From the NCBI GenBank assembly GCA_039105265.1, contig JAPFFF010000453.1:1-22417 (forward strand): a DNA stretch of 22,417 bases, given 5' to 3'. Both the position numbers and the translations under genes were made by a program. Shown piece after piece: positions 1-11,573 of the stretch (positions are counted from its first letter, which is position 1; each line of letters begins with the position of its first letter). Source of the DNA: Tritrichomonas musculus (lineage: Eukaryota > Parabasalia > Tritrichomonadida > Tritrichomonadidae). Below the pieces are notes generated by a model that did not search any database, had not been told where the DNA came from, and worked only from the letters and a program-made list of their open reading frames with translations.

Positions 1-2756
1 TTCAATTGAAGTTGCAGCTGAATCTAATGGTTCAATTGCAGTTGTAGCTGAATCTGATGGTTCAATTGCAGTTGTAGTTTAATCTAATGGTTCAATTGCA
101 GTTGCAGTTTAATCTAATGGTTCAATTGCAGTTGTAGTTTAATCTGATGGTTCAAATTGCAGTTGTAGCTGAATCTGATGGTTCAAATTGCAGTTGTAGT
201 TTAATCTGATGGTTCAATTGCAGTTGTAGCTGAATCTGATGGTTCAATTGAAGTTGCAGCTGAATCTAATGGTTCAATTGCAGTTGTAGTTTAATCTGAT
301 GGTTCAAATTGCAGTTGCAGCTGAATCTAATGGTTCAAATTGCAGTTGTAGTTTAATCTGATGGTTCAATTGCAGTTGTAGCTGAATCTGATGGTTCAAT
401 TGCAGTTGCAGCTGAATCTAATGGTTCAAATTGCAGTTGTAGCTGAATCTGATGGTTCAAATTGTAGTTTTAGCTGAATCTAATGGTTCAATTGCAGTTG
501 TAGCTGAATCTGATGGTTCAATTGCAGTTGTAGTTTAATCTAATGGTTCAATTGCAGTTGTAGTTTAATCTGATGGTTCAAATTGCAGTTGCAGCTGAAT
601 CTAATGGTTCAAATTGCAGTTGTAGTTTAATCTGATGGTTCAATTGCAGTTGTAGCTGAATCTGATGGTTCAATTGCAGTTGTAGTTTAATCTGATGGTT
701 CAAATTGCAGTTGTAGCTGAATCTGATGGTTCAAATTGCAGTTGTAGCTGAATCTAATGGTTCAATTGCAGTTGTAGTTTATTCTGATGGTTCAAATTGC
801 AGTTGTAGTTTAATCTAATGGTTCAATTGCAGTTGTAGTTTAATCTGATGGTTCAATTGCAGTTGTAGTTTAATCTGATGGTTCAATTGCAGTTGTAGTT
901 TAATCTGATGGTTCAAATTGCAGTTGTAGCTGAATCTGATGGTTCAAATTGCAGTTGTAGTTTAATCTGATGGTTCAAATTGCAGTTGTAGTTTAATCTG
1001 ATGGTTCAAATTGCAGTTGTAGCTGAATCTAATGGTTCAACTGCAGTTGTAGTTTAATCTGATGGTTCAATTGCAGTTGTAGCTGAATCTGATGGTTCAA
1101 ATTGCAGTTGTAGTTTAATCTAATGGTTCAAATTGCAGTTGTAGCTGAATCTGATGGTTCAATTGCAGTTGTAGTTTAATCTGATGGTTCAAATTGCAGT
1201 TGTAGTTTAATCTGATGATTCAATTGCAGTTGTAGTTTAATCTGATGGTTCAAATTGCAGTTGCAGCTGAATCTAATGGTTCAATTGCAGTTGTAGTTTA
1301 ATCTGATGGTTCAATTGCAGTTGTAGCTGAATCTGATGGTTCAAATTGCAGTTGTAGTTTAATCTGATGGTTCAATTGCAGTTGTAGTTTAATCTGATGG
1401 TTCAAATTGCAGTTGCAGCTGAATCTAATGGTTCAATTGCAGTTGTAGTTTAATCTGATGGTTCAATTGCAGTTGTAGCTGAATCTGATGGTTCAATTGC
1501 AGTTGTAGTTTAATCTGATGGTTCAAATTGCAGTTGTAGCTGAATCTGATGGTTCAATTGCAGTTGTAGTTTAATCTGATGGTTCAAATTGCAGTTGTAG
1601 TTTAATCTGATGATTCAATTGCAGTTGTAGTTTAATCTGATGGTTCAAATTGCAGTTGCAGCTGAATCTGATGGTTCAATTGCAGTTGTAGTTTAATCTG
1701 ATAGTTCAATTGCAGTTGTAGTTTAATCTGATGGTTCAATTGCAGTTGTAGTTTAATCTGATGGTTCAATTGCAGTTGTAGTTTAATCTGATGGTTCAAA
1801 TTGCAGTTGTAGCTGAATCTGATGGTTCAAATTGCAGTTACAGCTGAATCTAATGGTTCAATCGCAGTTGTAGTTTAATCTGATGGTTCAAATTGCAGTT
1901 GTAGTTTAATCTGATGGTTCAATTGCAGTTGTAGTTTAATCTGATGGTTCAATTGCAGTTGTAGTTTAATCTGATGGTTCAAATTGCAGTTGTAGATTAA
2001 TCTGATGGTTCAATTGAAGTTGCAGCTGAATCTAATGGTTCAATTGCAGTTGTAGTTTAATCTGATGGTTCAAATTGCAGTTGTAGTTTAATCTGATGGT
2101 TCAATTGCAGTTGTAGTTTAATCTAATGGTTCAATTGCAGTTGTAGTTTAATCTGATGGTTCAAATTGCAGTTGTAGCTGAATCTAATGGTTCAAATTGC
2201 AGTTGTAGTTCAATCTGATTGTTCAAATTGCAGTTGTAGCTGAATCTGATGGTTCAATTGCAGTTGTAGTTTAATCTGATGGTTCAAATTGCAGTTGTAG
2301 ATTAATCTGATGGTTCAATTGAAGTTGTAGCTGAATCTGATGGTTCAATTGAAGTTGCAGCTGAATCTGATGGTTCAATTGAAGTTGCAGCTGAATCTAA
2401 TGGTTAAATTGCAGTTGTAGTTCAATCTGATTGTTCAAATTGCAGTTGTAGTTTAATCTAATGGTTCAAATTGCAGTTGCAGCTGAATCTGATGGTTCAA
2501 TTGCAGTTGTAGTTTAATCTGATGGTTCAATTGCAGTTGTAGTTTAATCTGATGGTTCAAATTGCAGTTGTAGCTGAATCTAATGGTTCAAATTGCAGTT
2601 GTAGATTAATCTGATGGTTCAATTGAAGTTGCAGCTGAATCTAATGGTTAAATTGCAGTTGTAGTTCAATCTGATTGTTCAAATTGCAGTTGTAGCTGAA
2701 TCTGATGGTTCAATTGCAGTTGTAGTTTAATCTGATGGTTCAATTGCAGTTGTAGA
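1..2756. repeat. Left mosaic block of the array
   Basis: This block lacks the ATTACAG landmark found later. Positions 265-978 match 14,684-15,397 (offset 14,419) and 19,817-20,530 (offset 19,552). They share the private variants ATTGTAGTTTTAGC (461; 14,880; 20,013) and TTTATTCTGATGG (778; 15,197; 20,330). The match ends where position 979 falls in a 31-bp unit but its partners in 30-bp units. Positions 1,609-1,989 match 15,631-16,007 and 20,764-21,140, including the TGATAGTTC variant and the CpG unit at 1,863. The middle, about 1,000-1,600, best resembles 13,800-14,250, so the block looks like pieces joined from several parts of the array. Its right part, 1,990-2,431, matches 21,175-21,616. 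Boundaries are accurate to about one unit. Confidence 0.8.
1251..1554. repeat. Local 152-bp (5-unit) tandem duplication
   Basis: The five-unit string that begins CAAATTGCAGTTGCAG at 1,251 starts again at 1,403, giving a 152-bp step (three 30-bp and two 31-bp units). The two copies carry the same order of CTGAAT, TTTAAT and CTAATGG variants, with a one-base length difference late in the second copy (near 1,497). Only one such step is present, so it looks like a local unequal exchange inside the left block. It also explains part of the length difference between this block and its relatives at 15.4-16.0 kb and 20.5-21.1 kb. Confidence 0.7.
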
Positions 2757-3865
2757 TTAATCTGATGGTTCAAATTGCAGTTGTAGATTAATCTGATGGT
2801 TCAATTGAAGTTGTAGCTGAATCTGATGGTTCAATTGAAGTTGCAGCTGAATCTAATGGTTAAATTGCAGTTGTAGTTTAATCTGATGATTCAAATTGCA
2901 GTTGTAGCTGAATCTAATGGTTCAAATTGCAGTTGCAGCTGAATCTGATGGTTCAATTGAAGTTGCAGCTGAATCTAATGGTTAAATTGCAGTTGTAGTT
3001 CAATCTGATTGTTCAAATTGCAGTTGTAGCTGAATCTGATGGTTCAATTGCAGTTGTAGTTTAATCTGATGGTTCAAATTGCAGTTGTAGATTAATCTGA
3101 TGGTTCAAATTGCAGTTGTAGATTAATCTGATGGTTCAATTGAAGTTGCAGCTGAATCTAATGGTTAAATTGCAGTTGTAGTTTAATCTGATGATTCAAC
3201 TGCAGTTGTAGTTTAATCTAATGGTTCAAATTGCAGTTGCAGCTGAATCTGATGGTTCAATTGCAGTTGTAGTTTAATCTGATGGTTCAATTGCAGTTGT
3301 AGTTTAATCTGATGGTTCAATTGCAGTTGTAGTTTAATCTGATGGTTCAATTGCAGTTGTAGCTGAATCTGATGGTTCAAATTACAGTTACAGCTGAAAC
3401 TAATGGTTCAAATTACAGTTGTAGTTTAATCTGATGATTCAACTGCAGTTGTAGTTTAATCTGATGGTTCAATTGCAGTTGTAGCTGAATCTGATGGTTC
3501 AAATTGCAGTTGTAGTTTAATCTGATGGTTCAATTGCAGTTGTAGTTTAATCTAATGGTTCAAATTGCAGTTGTAGTTTAATCTGATGGTTCAATTGCAG
3601 TTGTAGTTTAATCTATTGATTAAATTGCAGTTGTAGTTTAATCTGATGGTTCAATTGCAGTTGTAGTTTAATCTATTGATTAAATTGCAGTTGTAGTTTA
3701 ATCTAATGGTTCAAATTGCAGTTGTAGTTTAATCTGATGGTTCAATTGCAGTTGTAGTTTAATCTGATGGTTCAATTGCAGTTGTAGCTGAATCTGATGG
3801 TTCAATTGAAGTTGCAGCTGAATCTAATGGTTCAATCGCAGTTGTAGTTTAATCTGATGGTTCAA
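2283..3865. repeat. 1.58-kb higher-order segment, first copy (1,729-bp offset)
   Basis: This stretch matches 4,012-5,594 at a constant offset of 1,729 bp. The only difference I found in the part aligned is GAAG at 2,321-2,324 against GCAG at 4,050-4,053. It contains the first ATTACAG landmark (3,381), the two CTATTGATT units 60 bp apart (3,613 and 3,673) and the CAATCGCAG CpG unit (3,833). The match stops because the unit after the CpG unit is 30 bp here and 31 bp in the second copy. The copies are separated by 146 bp (3,866-4,011), so the 1,729-bp spacing is one duplicated segment plus a short linker of the same satellite. Confidence 0.85.
3381..3841. repeat. 461-bp landmark segment, copy 1
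   Basis: The landmark starts with a unit reading ATTACAGTTACAG followed by CTGAAACTAATGG, the only unit type with GAAACT, then another ATTACAG. It includes a CTGATGA unit joined to the palindrome CAACTGCAGTTG, and two CTATTGATTAAATTG units 60 bp apart. It ends at the CpG-bearing CAATCGCAG (3,833-3,841). These variants are rare elsewhere and always occur together in this order, so the segment behaves as one block of ancestry and gives an unambiguous register for the larger repeats. Confidence 0.9.
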
Positions 3866-4011
3866 TTGCAGTTGTAGTTTAATCTGATGGTTCAAATTGC
3901 AGTTGTAGTTTAATCTGATGGTTCAACTGCAGTTGTAGTTTAATCTGATGGTTCAATTGCAGTTGTAGCTGAATCTGATGGTTCAATTGCAGTTGTAGTT
4001 TAATCTGATGG

Positions 4012-5594
4012 TTCAAATTGCAGTTGTAGATTAATCTGATGGTTCAATTGCAGTTGTAGCTGAATCTGATGGTTCAATTGAAGTTGCAGCTGAATCTGAT
4101 GGTTCAATTGAAGTTGCAGCTGAATCTAATGGTTAAATTGCAGTTGTAGTTCAATCTGATTGTTCAAATTGCAGTTGTAGTTTAATCTAATGGTTCAAAT
4201 TGCAGTTGCAGCTGAATCTGATGGTTCAATTGCAGTTGTAGTTTAATCTGATGGTTCAATTGCAGTTGTAGTTTAATCTGATGGTTCAAATTGCAGTTGT
4301 AGCTGAATCTAATGGTTCAAATTGCAGTTGTAGATTAATCTGATGGTTCAATTGAAGTTGCAGCTGAATCTAATGGTTAAATTGCAGTTGTAGTTCAATC
4401 TGATTGTTCAAATTGCAGTTGTAGCTGAATCTGATGGTTCAATTGCAGTTGTAGTTTAATCTGATGGTTCAATTGCAGTTGTAGATTAATCTGATGGTTC
4501 AAATTGCAGTTGTAGATTAATCTGATGGTTCAATTGAAGTTGTAGCTGAATCTGATGGTTCAATTGAAGTTGCAGCTGAATCTAATGGTTAAATTGCAGT
4601 TGTAGTTTAATCTGATGATTCAAATTGCAGTTGTAGCTGAATCTAATGGTTCAAATTGCAGTTGCAGCTGAATCTGATGGTTCAATTGAAGTTGCAGCTG
4701 AATCTAATGGTTAAATTGCAGTTGTAGTTCAATCTGATTGTTCAAATTGCAGTTGTAGCTGAATCTGATGGTTCAATTGCAGTTGTAGTTTAATCTGATG
4801 GTTCAAATTGCAGTTGTAGATTAATCTGATGGTTCAAATTGCAGTTGTAGATTAATCTGATGGTTCAATTGAAGTTGCAGCTGAATCTAATGGTTAAATT
4901 GCAGTTGTAGTTTAATCTGATGATTCAACTGCAGTTGTAGTTTAATCTAATGGTTCAAATTGCAGTTGCAGCTGAATCTGATGGTTCAATTGCAGTTGTA
5001 GTTTAATCTGATGGTTCAATTGCAGTTGTAGTTTAATCTGATGGTTCAATTGCAGTTGTAGTTTAATCTGATGGTTCAATTGCAGTTGTAGCTGAATCTG
5101 ATGGTTCAAATTACAGTTACAGCTGAAACTAATGGTTCAAATTACAGTTGTAGTTTAATCTGATGATTCAACTGCAGTTGTAGTTTAATCTGATGGTTCA
5201 ATTGCAGTTGTAGCTGAATCTGATGGTTCAAATTGCAGTTGTAGTTTAATCTGATGGTTCAATTGCAGTTGTAGTTTAATCTAATGGTTCAAATTGCAGT
5301 TGTAGTTTAATCTGATGGTTCAATTGCAGTTGTAGTTTAATCTATTGATTAAATTGCAGTTGTAGTTTAATCTGATGGTTCAATTGCAGTTGTAGTTTAA
5401 TCTATTGATTAAATTGCAGTTGTAGTTTAATCTAATGGTTCAAATTGCAGTTGTAGTTTAATCTGATGGTTCAATTGCAGTTGTAGTTTAATCTGATGGT
5501 TCAATTGCAGTTGTAGCTGAATCTGATGGTTCAATTGAAGTTGCAGCTGAATCTAATGGTTCAATCGCAGTTGTAGTTTAATCTGATGGTTCAA
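4012..5594. repeat. 1.58-kb higher-order segment, second copy
   Basis: This is the partner of 2,283-3,865 at +1,729 bp. Its right part also forms the beginning of the 2,031-bp repeat array, so two levels of duplication overlap here: the segment was copied once at 1,729 bp, and its right two-thirds plus new flanking units were copied again at 2,031 bp. The related segment at 9,803-11,113 carries the same variant order but is 212 bp longer because of the insertion at 10,281-10,492. Confidence 0.85.
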
Positions 5595-6520
5595 ATTGCA
5601 GTTGTAGTTTAATCTGATGGTTCAATTGCAGTTGTAGTTTAATCTGATGGTTCAATTGCAGTTGTAGTTTAATCTGATGGTTCAATTGCAGTTGTAGTTT
5701 AATCTGATGGTTCAAATTGCAGTTGTAGCTGAATCTGATGGTTCAATTGCAGTTGTAGTTTAATCTGATAATTCAATTGCAGTTGTAGTTTAATCTGATG
5801 GTTCAAATTGCGGTTGTAGTTTAATCTGATGGTTCAATTGCAGTTGTAGTTTAATCTGATGGTTCAAATTGCAGTTGTAGTTTAATCTGATGGTTCAATT
5901 GCAGTTGTAGTTTAATCTGATGGTTCAATTGCAGTTGTAGCTGAATCTGATGGTTCAATTGAAGTTGCAGCTGAATCTAATGGTTCAATTGCAGTTGTAG
6001 CTGAATCTGATGGTTCAATTGCAGTTGTAGTTTAATCTAATGGTTCAATTGCAGTTGTAGTTTAATCTAATGGTTCAATTGCAGTTGTAGTTTAATCTGA
6101 TGGTTCAAATTGCAGTTGTAGCTGAATCTGATGGTTCAAATTGCAGTTGTAGTTTAATCTGATGGTTCAATTGCAGTTGTAGCTGAATCTGATGGTTCAA
6201 TTGAAGTTGCAGCTGAATCTAATGGTTCAATTGCAGTTGTAGTTTAATCTGATGGTTCAAATTGCAGTTTTAGCTGAATCTAATGGTTCAATTGCAGTTG
6301 TAGCTGAATCTGATGGTTCAATTGCAGTTGTAGTTTAATCTGATGGTTCAATTGCAGTTGTAGTTTAATCTGATGGTTCAAATTGCAGTTGTAGCTGAAT
6401 CTAATGGTTCAACTGCAGTTGTAGTTTAATCTGATGGTTCAATTGCAGTTGTAGCTGAATCTGATGGTTCAATTGCAGTTGTAGTTTAATCTGATGGTTC
6501 AAATTGCAGTTGTAGCTGAA
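4490..6520. repeat. 2,031-bp higher-order repeat, copy 1
   Basis: First copy of a 2,031-bp unit (67 basic units by arithmetic). The left edge is set where the preceding unit changes from GATTAAT here (about 4,485) to GCTGAAT in the next copy (about 6,516). Internal markers recur at +2,031: the ATTACAG landmark (5,110 to 7,141), the CpG unit (5,562 to 7,593), the TGATAATTC unit (5,768 to 7,799), the GCGG CpG unit (5,811 to 7,842) and GCAGTTTTAGC (6,261 to 8,292). I compared about 650 bp (5,581-6,240 against the next copy) line by line and found no difference. Confidence 0.9.
5110..5570. repeat. 461-bp landmark segment, copy 2
   Basis: Lies 1,729 bp after copy 1 with the same marker spacing (CTATTGATT at 5,342, CpG unit at 5,562). 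The unit after it is 31 bp, unlike copy 1, and this choice is inherited by copies 3, 5 and 6. Confidence 0.9.
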
Positions 6521-8551
6521 TCTGATGGTTCAAATTGCAGTTGTAGATTAATCTGATGGTTCAATTGAAGTTGTAGCTGAATCTGATGGTTCAATTGAAG
6601 TTGCAGCTGAATCTAATGGTTAAATTGCAGTTGTAGTTTAATCTGATGATTCAAATTGCAGTTGTAGCTGAATCTAATGGTTCAAATTGCAGTTGCAGCT
6701 GAATCTGATGGTTCAATTGAAGTTGCAGCTGAATCTAATGGTTAAATTGCAGTTGTAGTTCAATCTGATTGTTCAAATTGCAGTTGTAGCTGAATCTGAT
6801 GGTTCAATTGCAGTTGTAGTTTAATCTGATGGTTCAAATTGCAGTTGTAGATTAATCTGATGGTTCAAATTGCAGTTGTAGATTAATCTGATGGTTCAAT
6901 TGAAGTTGCAGCTGAATCTAATGGTTAAATTGCAGTTGTAGTTTAATCTGATGATTCAACTGCAGTTGTAGTTTAATCTAATGGTTCAAATTGCAGTTGC
7001 AGCTGAATCTGATGGTTCAATTGCAGTTGTAGTTTAATCTGATGGTTCAATTGCAGTTGTAGTTTAATCTGATGGTTCAATTGCAGTTGTAGTTTAATCT
7101 GATGGTTCAATTGCAGTTGTAGCTGAATCTGATGGTTCAAATTACAGTTACAGCTGAAACTAATGGTTCAAATTACAGTTGTAGTTTAATCTGATGATTC
7201 AACTGCAGTTGTAGTTTAATCTGATGGTTCAATTGCAGTTGTAGCTGAATCTGATGGTTCAAATTGCAGTTGTAGTTTAATCTGATGGTTCAATTGCAGT
7301 TGTAGTTTAATCTAATGGTTCAAATTGCAGTTGTAGTTTAATCTGATGGTTCAATTGCAGTTGTAGTTTAATCTATTGATTAAATTGCAGTTGTAGTTTA
7401 ATCTGATGGTTCAATTGCAGTTGTAGTTTAATCTATTGATTAAATTGCAGTTGTAGTTTAATCTAATGGTTCAAATTGCAGTTGTAGTTTAATCTGATGG
7501 TTCAATTGCAGTTGTAGTTTAATCTGATGGTTCAATTGCAGTTGTAGCTGAATCTGATGGTTCAATTGAAGTTGCAGCTGAATCTAATGGTTCAATCGCA
7601 GTTGTAGTTTAATCTGATGGTTCAAATTGCAGTTGTAGTTTAATCTGATGGTTCAATTGCAGTTGTAGTTTAATCTGATGGTTCAATTGCAGTTGTAGTT
7701 TAATCTGATGGTTCAATTGCAGTTGTAGTTTAATCTGATGGTTCAAATTGCAGTTGTAGCTGAATCTGATGGTTCAATTGCAGTTGTAGTTTAATCTGAT
7801 AATTCAATTGCAGTTGTAGTTTAATCTGATGGTTCAAATTGCGGTTGTAGTTTAATCTGATGGTTCAATTGCAGTTGTAGTTTAATCTGATGGTTCAAAT
7901 TGCAGTTGTAGTTTAATCTGATGGTTCAATTGCAGTTGTAGTTTAATCTGATGGTTCAATTGCAGTTGTAGCTGAATCTGATGGTTCAATTGAAGTTGCA
8001 GCTGAATCTAATGGTTCAATTGCAGTTGTAGCTGAATCTGATGGTTCAATTGCAGTTGTAGTTTAATCTAATGGTTCAATTGCAGTTGTAGTTTAATCTA
8101 ATGGTTCAATTGCAGTTGTAGTTTAATCTGATGGTTCAAATTGCAGTTGTAGCTGAATCTGATGGTTCAAATTGCAGTTGTAGTTTAATCTGATGGTTCA
8201 ATTGCAGTTGTAGCTGAATCTGATGGTTCAATTGAAGTTGCAGCTGAATCTAATGGTTCAATTGCAGTTGTAGTTTAATCTGATGGTTCAAATTGCAGTT
8301 TTAGCTGAATCTAATGGTTCAATTGCAGTTGTAGCTGAATCTGATGGTTCAATTGCAGTTGTAGTTTAATCTGATGGTTCAATTGCAGTTGTAGTTTAAT
8401 CTGATGGTTCAAATTGCAGTTGTAGCTGAATCTAATGGTTCAACTGCAGTTGTAGTTTAATCTGATGGTTCAATTGCAGTTGTAGCTGAATCTGATGGTT
8501 CAATTGCAGTTGTAGTTTAATCTGATGGTTCAAATTGCAGTTGTAGCTGAA
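6521..8551. repeat. 2,031-bp higher-order repeat, copy 2
   Basis: Exact-looking tandem partner of 4,490-6,520. It contains the complete set of private markers (ATTACAG at 7,141, CpG units at 7,597 and 7,842, TGATAATTC at 7,799, GCAGTTTTAGC at 8,292). Direct abutment to copies on both sides, with no divergence seen, is what a very recent unequal exchange produces, and is also what an assembler can produce by collapsing or over-copying. Confidence 0.9.
7141..7601. repeat. 461-bp landmark segment, copy 3
   Basis: Lies 2,031 bp after copy 2, in the middle copy of the 2,031-bp array, with the CpG unit at 7,593. Confidence 0.9.
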
Positions 8552-9655
8552 TCTGATGGTTCAAATTGCAGTTGTAGATTAATCTGATGGTTCAATTGAA
8601 GTTGTAGCTGAATCTGATGGTTCAATTGAAGTTGCAGCTGAATCTAATGGTTAAATTGCAGTTGTAGTTTAATCTGATGATTCAAATTGCAGTTGTAGCT
8701 GAATCTAATGGTTCAAATTGCAGTTGCAGCTGAATCTGATGGTTCAATTGAAGTTGCAGCTGAATCTAATGGTTAAATTGCAGTTGTAGTTCAATCTGAT
8801 TGTTCAAATTGCAGTTGTAGCTGAATCTGATGGTTCAATTGCAGTTGTAGTTTAATCTGATGGTTCAAATTGCAGTTGTAGATTAATCTGATGGTTCAAA
8901 TTGCAGTTGTAGATTAATCTGATGGTTCAATTGAAGTTGCAGCTGAATCTAATGGTTAAATTGCAGTTGTAGTTTAATCTGATGATTCAACTGCAGTTGT
9001 AGTTTAATCTAATGGTTCAAATTGCAGTTGCAGCTGAATCTGATGGTTCAATTGCAGTTGTAGTTTAATCTGATGGTTCAATTGCAGTTGTAGTTTAATC
9101 TGATGGTTCAATTGCAGTTGTAGTTTAATCTGATGGTTCAATTGCAGTTGTAGCTGAATCTGATGGTTCAAATTACAGTTACAGCTGAAACTAATGGTTC
9201 AAATTACAGTTGTAGTTTAATCTGATGATTCAACTGCAGTTGTAGTTTAATCTGATGGTTCAATTGCAGTTGTAGCTGAATCTGATGGTTCAAATTGCAG
9301 TTGTAGTTTAATCTGATGGTTCAATTGCAGTTGTAGTTTAATCTAATGGTTCAAATTGCAGTTGTAGTTTAATCTGATGGTTCAATTGCAGTTGTAGTTT
9401 AATCTATTGATTAAATTGCAGTTGTAGTTTAATCTGATGGTTCAATTGCAGTTGTAGTTTAATCTATTGATTAAATTGCAGTTGTAGTTTAATCTAATGG
9501 TTCAAATTGCAGTTGTAGTTTAATCTGATGGTTCAATTGCAGTTGTAGTTTAATCTGATGGTTCAATTGCAGTTGTAGCTGAATCTGATGGTTCAATTGA
9601 AGTTGCAGCTGAATCTAATGGTTCAATCGCAGTTGTAGTTTAATCTGATGGTTCA
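8552..9655. repeat. 2,031-bp higher-order repeat, partial copy 3
   Basis: The third copy follows the other two for about 1.1 kb and breaks off just after the CpG unit at 9,624-9,632. The next unit is 30 bp (CAATTG) where copies 1 and 2 have 31 bp (CAAATTG). From there the sequence follows the segment at 3,865-4,490 instead (offset 5,791), including CAACTGCAG near 9,716 that matches 3,924. The join between two templates lies inside otherwise identical units, so the crossover point can only be placed to within the preceding shared stretch. Confidence 0.85.
9172..9632. repeat. 461-bp landmark segment, copy 4
   Basis: Lies 2,031 bp after copy 3. Its downstream flank follows copy 1 (a 30-bp unit after the CpG unit at 9,624), so this copy marks the point where the array changes from one template to the other. 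Confidence 0.9.
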
Positions 9656-10280
9656 ATTGCAGTTGTAGTTTAATCTGATGGTTCAAATTGCAGTTGTAGT
9701 TTAATCTGATGGTTCAACTGCAGTTGTAGTTTAATCTGATGGTTCAATTGCAGTTGTAGCTGAATCTGATGGTTCAATTGCAGTTGTAGTTTAATCTGAT
9801 GGTTCAAATTGCAGTTGTAGATTAATCTGATGGTTCAATTGCAGTTGTAGCTGAATCTGATGGTTCAATTGAAGTTGCAGCTGAATCTGATGGTTCAATT
9901 GAAGTTGCAGCTGAATCTAATGGTTAAATTGCAGTTGTAGTTCAATCTGATTGTTCAAATTGCAGTTGTAGTTTAATCTAATGGTTCAAATTGCAGTTGC
10001 AGCTGAATCTGATGGTTCAATTGCAGTTGTAGTTTAATCTGATGGTTCAATTGCAGTTGTAGTTTAATCTGATGGTTCAAATTGCAGTTGTAGCTGAATC
10101 TAATGGTTCAAATTGCAGTTGTAGATTAATCTGATGGTTCAATTGAAGTTGCAGCTGAATCTAATGGTTAAATTGCAGTTGTAGTTCAATCTGATTGTTC
10201 AAATTGCAGTTGTAGCTGAATCTGATGGTTCAATTGCAGTTGTAGTTTAATCTGATGGTTCAATTGCAGTTGTAGATTAA

Positions 10281-10492
10281 TCTGATGGTTCAATTGCAGT
10301 TGTAGCTGAATCTGATGGTTCAATTGAAGTTGCAGCTGAATCTGATGGTTCAATTGAAGTTGCAGCTGAATCTAATGGTTAAATTGCAGTTGTAGTTCAA
10401 TCTGATTGTTCAAATTGCAGTTGTAGCTGAATCTAATGGTTCAAATTGCAGTTGCAGCTGAATCTGATGGTTCAATTGCAGTTGTAGATTAA
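10281..10492. repeat. 212-bp, 7-unit insertion within the superblock
   Basis: This stretch is present here but absent from the equivalent place near 4,490. It is five 30-bp and two 31-bp units of the same satellite. Its content closely repeats the sequence starting about 455 bp upstream: GCAG-TTGTAGCTGAAT, two GAAG-TTGCAGCTGAAT units, then the linked TAAATT and TTCAATCTGATTG units also found at 9,841-9,965. It is therefore best read as a local duplication rather than foreign DNA. Confidence 0.75.
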
Positions 10493-11112
10493 TCTGATGG
10501 TTCAAATTGCAGTTGTAGATTAATCTGATGGTTCAATTGAAGTTGTAGCTGAATCTGATGGTTCAATTGAAGTTGCAGCTGAATCTAATGGTTAAATTGC
10601 AGTTGTAGTTTAATCTGATGATTCAAATTGCAGTTGTAGCTGAATCTAATGGTTCAAATTGCAGTTGCAGCTGAATCTGATGGTTCAATTGAAGTTGCAG
10701 CTGAATCTAATGGTTAAATTGCAGTTGTAGTTCAATCTGATTGTTCAAATTGCAGTTGTAGCTGAATCTGATGGTTCAATTGCAGTTGTAGTTTAATCTG
10801 ATGGTTCAAATTGCAGTTGTAGATTAATCTGATGGTTCAAATTGCAGTTGTAGATTAATCTGATGGTTCAATTGAAGTTGCAGCTGAATCTAATGGTTAA
10901 ATTGCAGTTGTAGTTTAATCTGATGATTCAACTGCAGTTGTAGTTTAATCTAATGGTTCAAATTGCAGTTGCAGCTGAATCTGATGGTTCAATTGCAGTT
11001 GTAGTTTAATCTGATGGTTCAATTGCAGTTGTAGTTTAATCTGATGGTTCAATTGCAGTTGTAGTTTAATCTGATGGTTCAATTGCAGTTGTAGCTGAAT
11101 CTGATGGTTCAA

Positions 11113-11573
11113 ATTACAGTTACAGCTGAAACTAATGGTTCAAATTACAGTTGTAGTTTAATCTGATGATTCAACTGCAGTTGTAGTTTAATCTGATGGT
11201 TCAATTGCAGTTGTAGCTGAATCTGATGGTTCAAATTGCAGTTGTAGTTTAATCTGATGGTTCAATTGCAGTTGTAGTTTAATCTAATGGTTCAAATTGC
11301 AGTTGTAGTTTAATCTGATGGTTCAATTGCAGTTGTAGTTTAATCTATTGATTAAATTGCAGTTGTAGTTTAATCTGATGGTTCAATTGCAGTTGTAGTT
11401 TAATCTATTGATTAAATTGCAGTTGTAGTTTAATCTAATGGTTCAAATTGCAGTTGTAGTTTAATCTGATGGTTCAATTGCAGTTGTAGTTTAATCTGAT
11501 GGTTCAATTGCAGTTGTAGCTGAATCTGATGGTTCAATTGAAGTTGCAGCTGAATCTAATGGTTCAATCGCAG
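11113..11573. repeat. 461-bp landmark segment, copy 5
   Basis: Lies 1,941 bp after copy 4, which is 1,729 plus the 212-bp insertion. It is also the landmark of the first 5,133-bp repeat and so belongs to two overlapping duplication levels. Confidence 0.9.

Noticed and set aside
461-474. ATTGTAGTTTTAGC variant as a regulatory site
   Set aside because: It differs from the ordinary unit by two substitutions and recurs only through block duplication, so there is no independent reason to call it functional.
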